Notes under the pieces: generated by a model | Told to the model about the DNA's origin: nothing | What the model saw: the letters and a program-made list of their open reading frames with translations, nothing else | Database searches by the model: none | Assembly: GCF_040939455.1 (NCBI RefSeq) | Contig: NC_134119.1 | Location: 18,728,501-18,792,500 of the forward strand | Origin: Microcebus murinus | Taxonomy: Eukaryota > Chordata > Mammalia > Primates > Cheirogaleidae | Length of the DNA stretch: 64,000 nt | Reading direction: 5' to 3' | In this document: piece after piece, positions 44,161 to 58,814 of the stretch | How the letters are laid out: the number at the start of each line of letters is the position of its first letter | Position numbering within the stretch: position 1 is the stretch's first letter | Position numbers and translations under genes: made by a program

Positions 44161-46385
44161 CCTCACTGTCAAGGGTCATCATTAGTGCCCAGCCCTTCCC
44201 GTCCAACTGAAATTACCTTTAAGCAGGTCACTGTTTGCTTAAAGTGGTGATCGTTGAAATATGCTACTCTTTTCCAGATAATAGCTTTACTTTTCAGCTG
44301 ATTTTATAAAGAAAATTTAATGAAGCCAAAAACAGGATCACACGTGGGAGGATGAGTGAGCAGTTTGCAAAGCCAGTGCAAGGGCAAATGGAGTGACTTG
44401 TTTAGAATGCTACGAGCACACAAGGAACATCTTGCGATCCTCTCTTACCCCATTCTTGAATCAGAGGTTTGTCTTATTGGAAGCATTTACTGTAACATAG
44501 CTTGTCTCTGCTGGGACTCCACGGAATTATGGCACATGCTTTCTTCTGGGGCCCACCCTGCTGCCCAACAGAATGGCTGTCCCACCTGGGCTGTGATCTA
44601 ATTTATATCCTCTCCTCTGTGCCAGATTCCTGGGTTCCGGCGCAGGGAACTGAAGCAGCGCCATTGCTCACTCACATCCGAAGCTGGGTGCTTACTGACA
44701 ATGCCGCGTGGCTCCGGATAAGCTTCCCATGTTATCCTGCCTGATGATGCGCCGCGTTGCTTTCCCTCTAAGAGAAACATATGCCTTGTGCATTTGTTAT
44801 GTTTGGGGATTATTAATAAGCACACAGAAGTACTTAAAGAGGCATGAGTATCTCATCTCCCTGTAAACATGCCACTTTCAAATCCAGAGTCTGCCCCCAC
44901 ATATTCATAAACTCCTCTCGTCAAAATCACTTTCTTGTTGAGACTGGGCATGTCTCCCAATTTCTAGCACATCCTCTCTGAATCTCTCTGCTTTTCTCTC
45001 TCCTAATCAAGAGTTAGTCAAGCAGAGGTGGCACATAATCCTCCCGAAGCCCTTCTCTAGGGTCTTCAGTAAATGAAGGGTGGAAGATACAGAAGGAAGC
45101 TTGCTGTTTGTGTTTTAAGAAGCAAATGTGACTTCAGATTTCAGGTGCTTTGGATTCAGTGTCCCATAACTTGAGAAAGACACCATTTGGTTACTTTGTA
45201 GCTTCCAGAAAAGAATGTGAGGATAAGGGCATCAGAGCTAAAGACACCAACAGGAAAGAATAATTAGAAAAGTACATTAGATCCAAGTTTGTTTTTCTGT
45301 TATCAGTATTGGGAGACAGAGCGCTTGAACTTAGGCTTTGGAATAAATTGTTATATTCAAAATAATATTTGGCAAAGATAGGCCCTACATTAAAGTCACC
45401 GTGAAAGCTGAATGAGCAGCCTCCTGGGGTGAACAAAGCTGGCTTGGAGTCAAGACAGACTGGTTCCTGTCTCTCAGCAGGTTTCTGGAGATTTCTCTTC
45501 TTAGCTGATGGGTGTAGGTCCAGCGAATGCAAACAGACATTTTTACTAGAATAAAAAAAATCCAATAGAAACTTAGATATGTTGCAAAGACAACCATACA
45601 CATTACATCCTGTATACAGATATAAATTAAATTTGAAGAATTAGTGCTCCTGTCAATTAAATATGCCTAATAAGAAAGGAGAAGAGACACATCACAGTGC
45701 CAGGGAATGAGGGAGAGAAAATGGCCTTTCCTCCAAATTATTTTGGCTTCATTCCAGAGCCAATTCCCTTAATTTAGCTACATATGAGTGGAAAATCACC
45801 TTATCAAGTCTTGAAGTATTTGTTATGAGGTTTTGTTTCTAATACATAAATAAAGGTGGTGTTGGCAAAGGGTCCAGATTGAGATCCAATAGGTTGTGAG
45901 AACTATGGTAAACCAAGGCTTCTTTTCTTCGGGGTTTTGAGATTACCCAAGGGGGCTTTGCCGCTAACAGCCAAATAGCTTCTCCACACATTATTAGCGA
46001 AGCGGAAGGTACATTTGTGAGAAATGTCAAAGCGATAACCAGAGAGAGGGGAACAGAATGCATTATTCATTGTGGTGAGGACTTTCCCATCAATACATGC
46101 ACCGTTACTGTCACAAGAGGACTCCAAGGTTTTGCTGAGAGTTTATTATTTATCAATAAATTGAAAAGGAAACTGCTGTTCATGTCTTTCATGAGAACAT
46201 GGCTATGAGCTGGGACTCCTAGATGCTGCTCCCAACAGAGAAGGCACCTTTTGTGGCAGGAGGGGGCCCAACAGAGGTGCATATATCTTTGAGATCCTTA
46301 CTCATGTCCAGGTCTTTACCTGGCCTAGGGGACTGACTGGCTGTTGTCCTTCATCACTGGACACTTGTCAGCTGGTTTCAGGAGT
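44161..46385. other. Relatively unique DNA, two CpG-retaining blocks
   Basis: Longest low-repeat stretch of the window. CpG-retaining blocks lie at 44630-44765 and 45895-46130. Several overlapping open frames (up to 136 codons on the minus strand at 45191-45601) show no known protein or splice architecture. Confidence 0.4.
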
Positions 46386-46389
46386 CACT

Positions 46390-46555
46390 GAAACTAGAAG
46401 TCCTGGCATCTACTTGTAGCTCAACTGTGTGTCCCTGGGCAAGTAACTCTCACTCTCTGAATTTCTGGGCTCAGGTTCCTCAAGTGTAACAGGAGAATTT
46501 GGGACTAGGGTACCAGCTCTAAGACCTTATGGTCTGTGACACTCTATGATTCTCT
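46390..46555 (+). mobile_element. MIR3-like SINE
   Basis: gtgtccctgggcaagtaact, cactctctgaatttctgggc, gggactagggtaccagctct, gtctgtgacactctatgatt. Confidence 0.75.
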
Positions 46556-46649
46556 TGCAGCCAGCCCTTGTCTAGGCTTTTGGGAAATCCTGCCTATAGT
46601 CTCAATACAGCCAGATTATGTTCACTATCCCCACCCCTGGCTTGGTGCA

Positions 46650-47340
46650 GTCTTCCTCATCTCTCACTTGGGTCACCACTACAGCCTCTGAACTGAGTTG
46701 TCTGCCTTCTCTCCAGCCCTGCACTGTCTGTTCTCAACCCAGCAGAAGATGAGCTCATTAAAATCCTGCCGTGCCACTCCCCCAGTGGATCCTCTTTTCT
46801 GCCCATCCTTGTAGTGCCCTACAGCTGAGGACCTGAACCAGGCGTGTCTCTCTGCTCTCCTCTCCTAGCCCCTCGTGTGGCTATTTCCATCCAGCCACAG
46901 AGCCTCATCCCTCCTGGCTCCACGACTCACCTCTGGGAGTCCCATGGCTGGAACGCCCCTCGTCCCCTCTCCTAACCTTCCCCAGGTATGGACATGATTG
47001 ATTCCCTCACCTTCTTCAAATCTTAGTTTGCACATGCCCTCTCACCTCTATGAGTCCCTCCCTGACCATTATATTTAAAAATACATTGACCTCATGGCAC
47101 TTTCCAATCTCCTTATTCTGCCTTTTATTTCCCACAGCACAGATCTTCCAGCATATAATTCACATATTAATTATGTTTTTTTACTGTTTTCCTCTACCAG
47201 GATGCAGGCTGCATGTGGGCAAGGACCTTTGCCTATTTTTTATTTTACATTATTTTTTGCCGTTGTGTCCCCAGTACCTAGAAGACTTCCTGGTGCATAG
47301 AGGTGCCCAGTTAAAAATGTTGAATGAATTAATGAAACCT
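46650..47340 (+). mobile_element. L2 LINE 3' end
   Basis: Long L2 run: ctctgaactgagttgtctgc, tgagctcattaaaatcctgc, cttcttcaaatcttagtttg, tgagtccctccctgaccatt, and tail ccagtacctagaagacttcc ... gttgaatgaattaatgaaac. The 97-codon frame at 47050-47343 lies within it and is not a gene. Confidence 0.85.
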
Positions 47341-48149
47341 TGAAACTCTTAATTATTACTCATCATGTTCATGGAGGCAAGTGATGCTATTATAGTAACC
47401 AGTGGCTGTGACAGCCCAGGAAGACAGAACACCTCCCTAGGGGAGGGCCTACGGTATTTTCGCAGTCGGTAGACCATGTAATCATTGCTAAGTGGATAGG
47501 CTGTAGATAATTGGATACCTTCACCTTGAGCTTGGTCACACATGCTGTCAAAGTCTTTCCCCCTGTGCCCTGGTGTTTGCTATCCCTCCTGTTGCAGCTC
47601 CTGTGTCCCTGCCTGAAAGGTGTCTCTGCTCACACACAGAAGTACTCATAAGTCTGTGTGCAGACATTGGCCCAAAGTGCCTGGGAGTTAATGACCCTAG
47701 GAGTATCCTCAAATGATGAGGAATGAGTGGTGGTGGCTAAAAATCTCAGCTTCCTTGCCCCTTGGGTGGGACCATTCTCACCCATGTCTACCTGTGTCCT
47801 AAGGGTCTGCAGTGGGATCCAGCCCCCAATGCCAGAGTGGTGACCTGCTCATTTCCATATGCCGGTTTGACTTCTCTCCTTTCTCTGTCTCACTTCCCCA
47901 AACCCCTTCTCTATCTGGGTTTTCTATGGTCATATCATGAATAAATTGAATTCTTGTCTCATGGACTGCTTCTGAGGGAAACCAAATGCTTGTAATCATG
48001 TAACAAAGACCCTCCTCATCCCTTATGCCTTGTTCGGGGGCCTCTGCATGCCAGGCAGCTCACAATCCAAGCCGTGGTTGGGGATGTGGACCTCTTCCTT
48101 CTCCCATGACACAAGATTCCAGCTTGTGAGAAGTGGCCCCATGTCCAAT
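47341..48149. other. No gene or family recognised
   Basis: Unassigned DNA. Confidence 0.45.
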
Positions 48150-48495
48150 GGCTAAGAGGCCAGATACTGGAGCCAGACCACTCAGGTTCAAGTCTTGCCT
48201 GTTGTCTGTGAGCTATAGGACATTGGGCATTTACTTAAATTTTCTGTTCCATGGTTTTCTCATCTACAAGACAAGTCTGGTCTGATAATAGTGCTGTCTG
48301 CTGGTATTAAATAAATTCACATTTGCAAAGCCTTCTGACCAGTGCCCAGAGTAGATGCTACATCATTTTAAATAATTAAATGCCCTGTCTTGGCAACAAA
48401 GGAACTGAAGCTCTGGGAGGTTACATTCATTGACGAAGATCATACAGCTAAGACACTCCTGAACTCAAAATCAGCTCTTTGGAATCCAAGTACAG
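48150..48495 (+). mobile_element. Two MIR SINEs, opposite orientation
   Basis: Plus MIR 48150-48370 (ggagccagaccactcaggtt, ggttttctcatctacaagac, ccagtgcccagagtagatgc), then minus MIR 48380-48495 (ggaactgaagctctgggagg, gatcatacagctaagacact). Confidence 0.7.
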
Positions 48496-48914
48496 TGTGA
48501 TTTTTGTTATATTTCATTCAATTAAAAAAATGAATTTATGTGCCCATGTTTTCTTGAAACATATTCCATAATGAAGATTGAAATATTTTTTTGTATAATT
48601 ACTATCAACTAATTAGTAGAAAGGCATAAGCAGTTAAATATGTGATACAAGTTAATTTGAAACAATATTATTAGATTTATATATTTGGATTGCTCCATAT
48701 ACTTCATAGAAGAACTTCTTGTGGGTAAATATTTCACTTGGATTATAAATCAATCTCTCCCTCCATCCAGTACCATGATCCTCAAATATATGACAAGTTT
48801 TGTGTAAAGGGAAGCAGTGTATTTTCCATGGAGTAGTGTAGGAACGGAGTTAGGTTAAATTTTGCTGGAAAGAGTTTCATCTAGATGTAAGGCAGAGATT
48901 TTCTTTCTTTTCAC

Positions 48915-50735
<1,821 letters not shown>

Positions 50736-52129
50736 AAATGTGGAGAGTCAGAATTAAAGTTAGCTCTAACTCAATTCTGAAGTTGGAGTTACACTTGGAC
50801 AACTTCCTTGTCCAAGAACATCTTCCATACTCGGCTTGTATTGGTATCTAAATTCCCACCATTAGAGATTAATTCTTTTATCAAGTTTAGTTCAAACATT
50901 TTATTTAATATTAGCCATGGACAAGTCAGCGGGCTATGTGCTGGCTAAAATCTGGCTATTTCTAAGACCTCTGCACAATGCAGACACCCCTAAGCAAGAG
51001 ACTCATCATGCTATGGTCAATAATTAAGCTTTTAGCGAGGACTAGTTTGACAGATCATTTTTCAACTGTGAGAGCTGCCTGAGAACACAGCCCTAAGGGA
51101 ATAATAGTATATAAACTTCTACTTTTGTACAGGGAGATGGTGGAGAAAAGGGCCAGCGTCCTTGCCATTGCTAAAGAAGAGCCATCAATACTTTTGGGGC
51201 AGGTGCTGTATTCCAGGCACAGTGTGGTCCCATGAAGGCACTATTCCAGGCATCGTGTGCCTCTGTTCTGATGGGAGCCTGTTCAGCCATTGTAACGGGT
51301 GGTTCTGAGGCCCCTTTCTGAATTACAATGACAGAGAATGGATAGTGACCCTCTTTGTCTCATTTTTGAGATGGGAGAGAATCCCACAATATGGCAAGAT
51401 AGAAATTCTGTTGCCACACAGAATTCTTAACCAATGTGCGTAGCAATTCTTCATAGAAACGAAGAAGTTGCAATGAGTGTTTGGGGTTGTCCAATTTCTT
51501 TCTACCATAAGATGCATGTAGATTTATCCTTATTTGAGGCAGAGACATCCAGTGAGGTTTATAATCCTTATTTATCATACAGAAACAAACCTATTTTGAA
51601 ATACATATTGTCTTTGTTGAAGTTATATACCAACAAATTTGGCAGAAAAAAGAAATCTGTGATCTTTTTACCCAATACACCTTTATACTCATTTTCCCTC
51701 CCATTTTGCGGTCATTCATTCGATAGGTATTAATCACATATATAGTTTGTGCTATTCAGCCCACCCAGACACCTCCTTACTTTGCCTCTTGTGAGTTAAA
51801 AGTATAAAATATCTTTAGCATTTGCTTGAGCTACCATTAGATGGAGCATTTGCCTCCGGATCATGCAAAAAAGTGTACAGTCTCTCTTTTGATGAAAAAC
51901 TGAGATACGAGCTTTTAGCAAATACCTAATAAAACTCATTTCTAATAGATACAGGAAAACATAAATATCAATTCAAAAAATATTTAAGGCATAAGGACTA
52001 ATGTCAAACCATTATCTCTAATTAGACTTTTAATCTTCTCCTAGTTTATTACACTCTTAACCTCCATTATTGCTATAAAGTCCACGATTTCTGTAACATA
52101 TTCCTCATCTTGTTCCACTTGCTCATTTT
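50736..52129. other. No gene or family recognised
   Basis: Unassigned DNA. Overlapping frames at 51323-51733 have no recognisable domain. Confidence 0.4.
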
Positions 52130-52315
52130 TTTAGCAGGCCATGCCCTGTCAAGATTCAGAGCTGGAGCCTGCCGCTTTAGAGCAATATGACTTTGGCCAA
52201 ATTGTGTGACCTTTTCAACCTGTTTCTTTCTCTGCAAAATGAGGATAATAATATGTGCTCTGCTAGCTTGCTGTGGGGCTATACGAATTAAATGAAATTG
52301 GGTATAGGAAGTCCC
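52130..52315 (+). mobile_element. MIR SINE
   Basis: caaattgtgtgaccttttca, tctgcaaaatgaggataata, tgtggggctatacgaattaa. Confidence 0.75.
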
Positions 52316-53399
52316 CCGCACGTCTGTGGACACAGGCTCTGTCCTGAATACACTGTGATATTAAGGCTATCCCAAATTGTGGAGGCTCCTCAGAGCTCTG
52401 CATTCCTATCTGCTGCCTCTCCCAGCCCTGGTCCCTCACTCAGCTAACCCCTCCTCTGAGATCATTTCTTGATGCTTTGCATGAGATTCAAGCGCAACCA
52501 TTTCACTTGAAGTTTCTTCCTTGGTTTCCTTCTCAGTTCTGCTTTTCTAAATCAGAAGAGAAAGGCTGAAGAAAAGCTCTCTTTACCATGGCAACCAGCT
52601 GTTTCTGAAGAGGCCTTATCCTCCTTCCTAGTCTCAAGAGAAAATCTGCAGTTTATAACCTCTTCCCTCTCCCCTACCCCAGATGGGTTAATTTTAACCA
52701 TTTGGCTGAATCTTCTCTAGTTTTTATAAGAAATAAATAGCTTTAGGTGATAACCCTGTTTATATTTCAATGCATTCCTGATCTCTGCCTCTCCCATTAA
52801 TTCATAAAAAGAAAAACAAGAAAAAAAGATGGATAAAGGGTTTGAGACTTACCAGTTTGTTTAAGGAAGACTGACGTTGATCTCTTCCCAGAGTGGACAG
52901 TTCTCAGCTTCCTGCCTACAGACACTGCACAGAGCCCCAATCTGCACAATGCTGTCCGTCCCTTGCTTGGTCCTGAACTTCCAGGTGGGGCTTTCTTTGA
53001 AGGATCCCTTACTTGAGTTAATGCTCTACCATTGCTCTCTTGAAATTCTTAACCATTTTTTTTTAACAAAGGCCCCCTATTTTCATTTTGCTCTGTGCCC
53101 CACTGCATAACCAGGCCTGCTTCATGGGCTCCTTTCTTTTGCCTTGGCCACCACTTTTGGCCACCACCTGATCACTTGCTACTGTTGTAAGCACTTCCTG
53201 GAGCTGCTGTGACTGCCATACTGGGTACTTCACTAAGACAGTGCTGAAAGCAAACTCAAACTCCCTTTTATTAGAAACTCTAGCAAGAAAACAGGAGGGG
53301 CCCCAGTGATTACTAAGTACTCAGCATGTTTACACTGTTTTCATCTCTTCTGAACCTTGTAAAATGAAGATGGGTATGTAGGGGTGAAGGTTTTCTGAA
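52316..53399. other. No gene or family recognised
   Basis: C/T-rich unassigned DNA. The 77-codon plus frame at 52877-53110 has no known domain. Confidence 0.4.
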
Positions 53400-53699
53400 G
53401 GTTCATTGAGAAATCAACTTTCAAAAGGCAGATTAATTGGAGAAAAGTCACACAAATTCAATTAACATGTATACATGGAAGTCTTCAGAATGAAGACCCA
53501 AAGACAGGGGAAATTGTCCATTTAGGGTCAATAAAGCATAGACAAGTGTGTGGAGATATGATTGGACAAAAAGGGTATGATCCAATGCTAACACGTACTG
53601 ACAGGGGAAATCCAGATAGACCTGTGTGTCTAGATTTTTCTTGACCTCTTTGAGCAGGCATTTCTTCCTTCTGGGTATTGGGCAGGGTCCTTGCATCTC

Positions 53700-55287
53700 A
53701 CAGAGTTTATTTAAGGCATTTTATAGGTTTCTTTTCAGTGGGATCTGTTTCTGGAGAATTACTATGTTCCTTTGGGTAGTGTCATGTTTCTTTGCTTTTT
53801 CGTGTTTCCTGTTTCCTTATGTTGATATCTGCACACCTAATGTAATAGTCACCTCTTCTAATTTTATATTTTGGCTTTTATAGGGGAAGACTTTTTCCTA
53901 TAGATGTATCTATACTATTGATTGGGTAGAGTGCTTTGGCTTTGATTCTGGTGGACACGTAGTGTAGTCTTTATATGCTTTCTTTGGCTATAATCAGTGT
54001 CAGTGGTGTCTGTGAGTATCTCAGTGGCTTTGGCTACAGTTGTTAGGAGAAGCTGTGGTGAGACTTTGCAGGGGACAGGGATGTGCACAGTAGGCCAGAT
54101 TTCAAGCCCCACTGGTGGTAGCAGTGGACTGAGCATGCCAGTCCTTGGGCACCTGGGCAGCATATGCAAGCACTGGTGTTAGTGGGTCCAGGTGAGCCAA
54201 TTCCGAGGATTCTGTATGATGCATGTAGGTGCTGCTGTTGGAGGCTTTAGGTGCTGCATACCTGTCTTAAGGCCCTCTGATAACACACTCAGGTGCTAGC
54301 TCTAGTGGGTAGGACATGTTGGTCTCCAGGACCTTGGACAATGTGCTCAGGTTCCCCAGCTGAAGCTGCAGGCAGAGTGAGCCTATCCTCAGTCTCCCCA
54401 GCAGTGCACTCAGGTGAGGGCTGTGGTAGGTGAAGTAGTCTATTTCCAGGACCCTGAACAGCACATAGGAAAACCAGTCCCTCGGCCCCCTGATGGTACA
54501 TGCAGATGGGTGGCAGACCTGCTGCTGGAGGTGTTGGGGTTGCCGTCAATGGCAGTGGTTCCAGGCAGGTTGGTTCTCAGGTTAAGGAGAGTGTATGCTT
54601 CAGTACGCTTTGCCTTGGTGGGAGGACAGCCTTCCTGGTGTGGTGCACTACCTGTTCCTTGGGATATAAGATTCTCCATGGGCTAGAGTGCTGATAACCT
54701 TGCCTCAGTTCTGGGTGTAGCTGGTGTTCCAATGCTTCAGCCCTCTAGAAGGACAGAGGGGAATGTCAATGGGGCTCCACAGAAGTGGGGATGCAGGGGC
54801 TATTGGTCCTCAAGACAGGATGTAGTCTGGTTGGGTGTTAAGCTCTCAAAGTGGTGCTGTGCTGCAGCTGCTGGGTCATGGGGAGTGTATGAGACCCAGA
54901 ACAGACTCCCTTTCTGGAAGAACACTGTCACATATACTCCCGGCATCTCAGGGCTTGTGAAGGCCAAGGGCTCTGTTGTGGCTAGCATTGCAAGAGTCTG
55001 TGGTGGGGATGTGGACTGCTAGGGATCTCTTACCTTCCTTTACCCCACAATGGAAAGTTTCTCCTGGCTCCAAGCCCATCTCAGAAAACCAGCTGCTTTG
55101 CTCACCTCTCCTTCTATGCAGAAAAGGTAAGCAAAGAAGGTTCCTAATCACTTCCATGATGAATTTCAGCATTCTCTCTTAGATGCTCTATTTAAATGTG
55201 ATTATATACTCAATATTTTGGTCCTTCTTTGTAGAGGAGGCCAGTGCCAGGTGCCTCTAGACTGTCATCTTGAAGCCCTGATTCTAG
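53700..55287 (-). mobile_element. L1 5'UTR, minus strand
   Basis: On the minus strand the start reads gcttcaagatgacagtctag followed by aggcacctggcactggcctc and ggaccaaaatattgagtata, as at primate L1 5' ends. Running left (downstream) there are G/C-rich monomer-like units of about 55-65 bp with recurring caggaccct / gcactcagg words (54200-54560). The left limit is uncertain and may reach 53400. No ORF1 follows, so it is a truncated or split element. Confidence 0.7.
55160..55287 (-). promoter_or_regulatory. L1 5'-end internal promoter relic
   Basis: The first ~100 bp of an L1 5'UTR carry the element's RNA polymerase II promoter in known L1s (YY1-type motif caagatgac-like at 55267-55275). Here CAAGATGAC replaces the canonical CAAGATGGC. 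Whether it still works is unknown. Confidence 0.35.
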
Positions 55288-55290
55288 ACT

Positions 55291-56154
55291 TCCTTATTAA
55301 AGGGAATACATGAGATGAACATACATGTTTAGGTAAATAAATAGGACTTAATGGTGGAAGGGCTGCAAATACCTCTAGTTTTACATATGGAATTTCTTAT
55401 AAAACAAACAGAATATTTCATCTGCCAGCCATCTGATAAAAGGACATTATTTCTGTCTCACTTCGTGAACACACCTGATTAGACGCCTGAAGTGTAATAA
55501 TTTAGGTATCATGAGCTCAATGTCTTCTGAGATCCTTTATCAGAGCACCCACTCATCTTAAATGGGGAGACTGGCTGAGTTACTGAATTATAAATAAAGA
55601 TATTTAATATTAAAGCCCAAAGAACCAGAAACTTATGATGAGAAAACATTTGTTGATAAAGATCATAGTAATTTGGTTCATGAACAGAACCCTGTAGACT
55701 AGTACCTGCAAGAACATGCAGAACATGGGTTTTACCTATCATCTGAAGCAGAGAAAGATTGAAGGTGAGAATTTGCTAGTTGGGGAGCTTCTGGGTCATA
55801 GGAAAGCAATTAGGTATACCCCTACAAATGATAAATCAAAAGCTAAGTTACAATGGAAGCAATATTTTCCTTAAATTATCTTCTAGTTACAAGGGAAAAT
55901 CTGGGCTGTGCTTCTGCTATGATTCCATGTTAAACCTGCGTGGCAAACTCTGTAACCTGCCTCTTTATGGATAAGAATTGTCCCTTTTTCATTATTTGGT
56001 AATTATGAAGGATCACATCATTTCCAGTTGAGTGTTAGTGTTGACTGTGCTTTATTACATTTTAATCCTATGAAGATTGGAAAACCATGTGTGGTTGGCA
56101 AATGTTGCTCTCTTCAAAATCCATTTGCCCCAGTGGTTTTGTTTTGTTTTGTTT
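55291..56154. other. No gene or family recognised
   Basis: Unassigned DNA. Confidence 0.45.
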
Positions 56155-56480
56155 TTTAAACACAAATCTGATCAGATGTCTCAGCTGTTGGAAACTCATA
56201 CATAGCTTCACACTGCTCTTTGAGTAGGGTCAGAAGCCTAGATCTGTAAGCAACATCCATACCTCCTTCCCCAAATTGTTAACCTTACTATTCTGCTTGC
56301 TTCTGAGAACCCCATGTAAGAATAACTACACATTTTATGTTTCACTTCTAAAATCCCCAACTCTATTAGTGGGGAGTAAGCAGGGGTCAAATTTATTCTG
56401 TTCACTCCTTATCTGCATGACCTCGCACCATACCTGATATATAGTACATGCTCATTAAAAATATTTTAAAATAAATCAGT
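56155..56480 (+). mobile_element. L2 LINE 3' end
   Basis: ttgagtagggtcagaagcct, cttatctgcatgacctcgca, ccatacctgatatatagtac, catgctcattaaaaatattt. Confidence 0.7.
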
Positions 56481-56831
56481 AACTGAATACAACACATAAT
56501 CTTCCATACTAATACTATGAGCTGCAGTTAAATCATTGTACAGATTATAATAGCAAAGAATATTAGATTAGAAGAGGACGGTGTGCATCCATTGAATGAA
56601 TTTGATGTTAAAAACAGATATTCATCTTTAAAAAATCAATTTTTCTCTAGTTAACTAGATAGCTTTATAAAAGTAATTTTAATGAAAATTTTAACTTCTG
56701 AAATCTTTTTATTTATGAAAGTAATCCATGAACATATATGCTTTCAAATGTTTTCAGATGGCCTTGAAATATTTTTTGTCCACCTCTCCTAAGCTCTGGA
56801 GGTAACCACTGGTAACAAGTTTTATGTACAT

Positions 56832-57241
56832 TGTTGTAGTTTAAATGTCCACTCTGAAATTTAAGTTGAAACTTAATTCTCAGTGTGGTAGTATTGAGAG
56901 GTGGGGCCTTTAATAAGTGATTGGATCATGAGGGCTCTGCCCCTATAATTTAATGAATTCATTGGTTACGATGGGAGGGAAATTGATGGCTTTTTCAGAA
57001 GAGGAAGAGAGACCTGAGCTAGCATGCTCAGCCCCCTTGCCACATGATGCCCTGTGTCGCCTTGGGACTCTGCAGGGAGTCCCCACCAGCAAGAAGGCTC
57101 TCCCCAGATGCAGTCCCTTGACCTTGGACTCCTCAGCCACCATGACTATAAGAAATAATTTTTGTAAAAATATAAATTATCTGAAAAAAATTAATTACCA
57201 AGTTCCATGTATTGTATTATAAGCAACTACAATGGACTAAA
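56832..57241 (+). mobile_element. MaLR LTR (MST/MLT1-like)
   Basis: From tgttgtagtttaaatgtcca through gaggtggggcctttaataag, gtgattggatcatgagggct, ccttgaccttggactcctca and actataagaaataatttttg to caactacaatggactaa. About 410 bp, the usual MaLR LTR size. The 89-codon frame at 56953-57222 lies inside it. Confidence 0.8.
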
Positions 57242-57535
57242 ATGTGGCTCTTTCTTGGCCTTTTTCTATTTTTTAGTAGCTCGATATGGTGACCCATGGA
57301 AATTTCACCATTGTGTGTAGCTTTCCATTCCTGCCCCTGCTGCAGAGCTGCCCATGTTGGCTGGGGTTGCAGAATGGAGGTGACAAGCGTTGGTGGGGGC
57401 ACATTTGGTGGGGGCTGAGGTTCTAATTCTTTGGATTTGGAGTGTGTGGGTAATGCCAGTGCTAGCAGTCAAGGTGCACAGTCTGTCTGTGGCTGCAACA
57501 AAACTTTAGGCACCAAGGACCTAGTCACTTTGCTT

Positions 57536-57838
57536 TTTTTTGAGTCAGAATCTTCCTCTGTCATCCCAGGTAGAGTGCAGTGGTGTCATCATAGATCACT
57601 GCAACCTCAAACTCTTGGCCTTAAGGAGGAGCTGGGACTACAGGTACTTGCTACCACACCCAGCTAATTTTTCTATTTTTAGAAAATATTTTTCTATTTT
57701 ATAATTTTCTATTTTTAAATTTTTATACATGGGTTTAGCTTTTGCTCAGGCTGTTCTTGAACTCCTGAGCTCAAGCAGTCCTTCTGTCTTGGCTTCCCAG
57801 AGTGTTAGGATTACAGGAGTGAGCCACCATGCCTGGCC
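57536..57838 (-). mobile_element. Older Alu with expanded middle
   Basis: Reverse Alu: gagtcagaatcttcctctgt, gtgcagtggtgtcatcatag, ctgggactacaggtacttgc, then an A/T-rich block with repeated tttctatttt at 57670-57725, then tgctcaggctgttcttgaac and ggattacaggagtgagccac. Confidence 0.9.
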
Positions 57839-57954
57839 AGGCTTTCTCTTCTATGTTTTGATTTATGTAGTACTATGTATTACTGCTCTGTTGTTAAATA
57901 TTTTTAATGTTGCCCTTTTTTCCTAATATTTTATTATTATATATTATGCTATAA

Positions 57955-58160
57955 TAGATCTGCCACTCACTACTATGCAATTTTACTGCTACCTAATTTC
58001 TTTATACCTCAGTTTCCTTGTTTATAAAATAGAATAGATAACAGCACCTACCTCATATGATTATTATATTAAATAAGTTACTATATGTTACTATATGTAA
58101 ATGGCTATAACATTCTCTGGCACATGATTGAAGATCATTAGATTCAATTATTGTTACTAT
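57955..58160 (+). mobile_element. MIR SINE
   Basis: atctgccactcactactatg, ctttatacctcagtttcctt, tagataacagcacctacctc, cattctctggcacatgattg. Confidence 0.85.
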
Positions 58161-58814
58161 TCTCATTAATCCTTGTACATGGTTCTTTATATTTTTAAGT
58201 AGTTGTCTTGGTAGTTAAAGGACATACTCTCTGGAGCTACAGTGATATTCCCCCTTAGGTTTAAAATTAATAAGGCCTTTCCAGAATTAAATTTGAATTA
58301 TAATAGATTGGAGTTGAGATACTTAGGCATTGTAATAGCACCCAGAGTCCCAAGATCTGACTAAAACTTGGTGAAATGCTGTAATATATCCAAAGACAGA
58401 CCTTATCCACCAGAGGGGAGCTGTCTATCTTAAGAGCATTGGAAAAAGAAGGTCCAATTCAACACAATGCACCGAGCACAGGATCCTGGGTGTTGGGAAG
58501 GCAACATGTCTCAGCCTCGGCGAATTGCACCCTCTGTTTGGTTTGGGGTGGGCATGGGAGACAGTGGTGTGGGCGGTAACTGATCAGGAACCTTCTGGAG
58601 GGGTGACCAGAAGAGGCAGGCGAAATCCTGGGTAGGGGACAGATGCTGTGGTTCTCAGGGCCTTGTTACCAAACTATCTTTGCATCTGACCTTGGACTCA
58701 CCAGAGAAAACTCCTTCTACCGATTCATCCACCTGTGAACCTTTCCTGGAGGAAGGGAAGGCGGTGGTGATGGATTTGGGTGGTCAGTCTTCCTGGAAGA
58801 CATGTCCCGGTATA
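58161..58814. other. No gene or family recognised
   Basis: Unassigned DNA. Confidence 0.45.

Noticed and set aside
45191..45601. 136-codon minus-strand open frame in unique DNA
   Set aside because: No recognisable domain, no conserved start context, and an overlapping second frame on the same strand. Evidence for a gene is absent.
55081..55140. Possible exon end (aaaaggtaagc donor-like site)
   Set aside because: It falls inside the L1 5'UTR, with no matching acceptor or coding frame.
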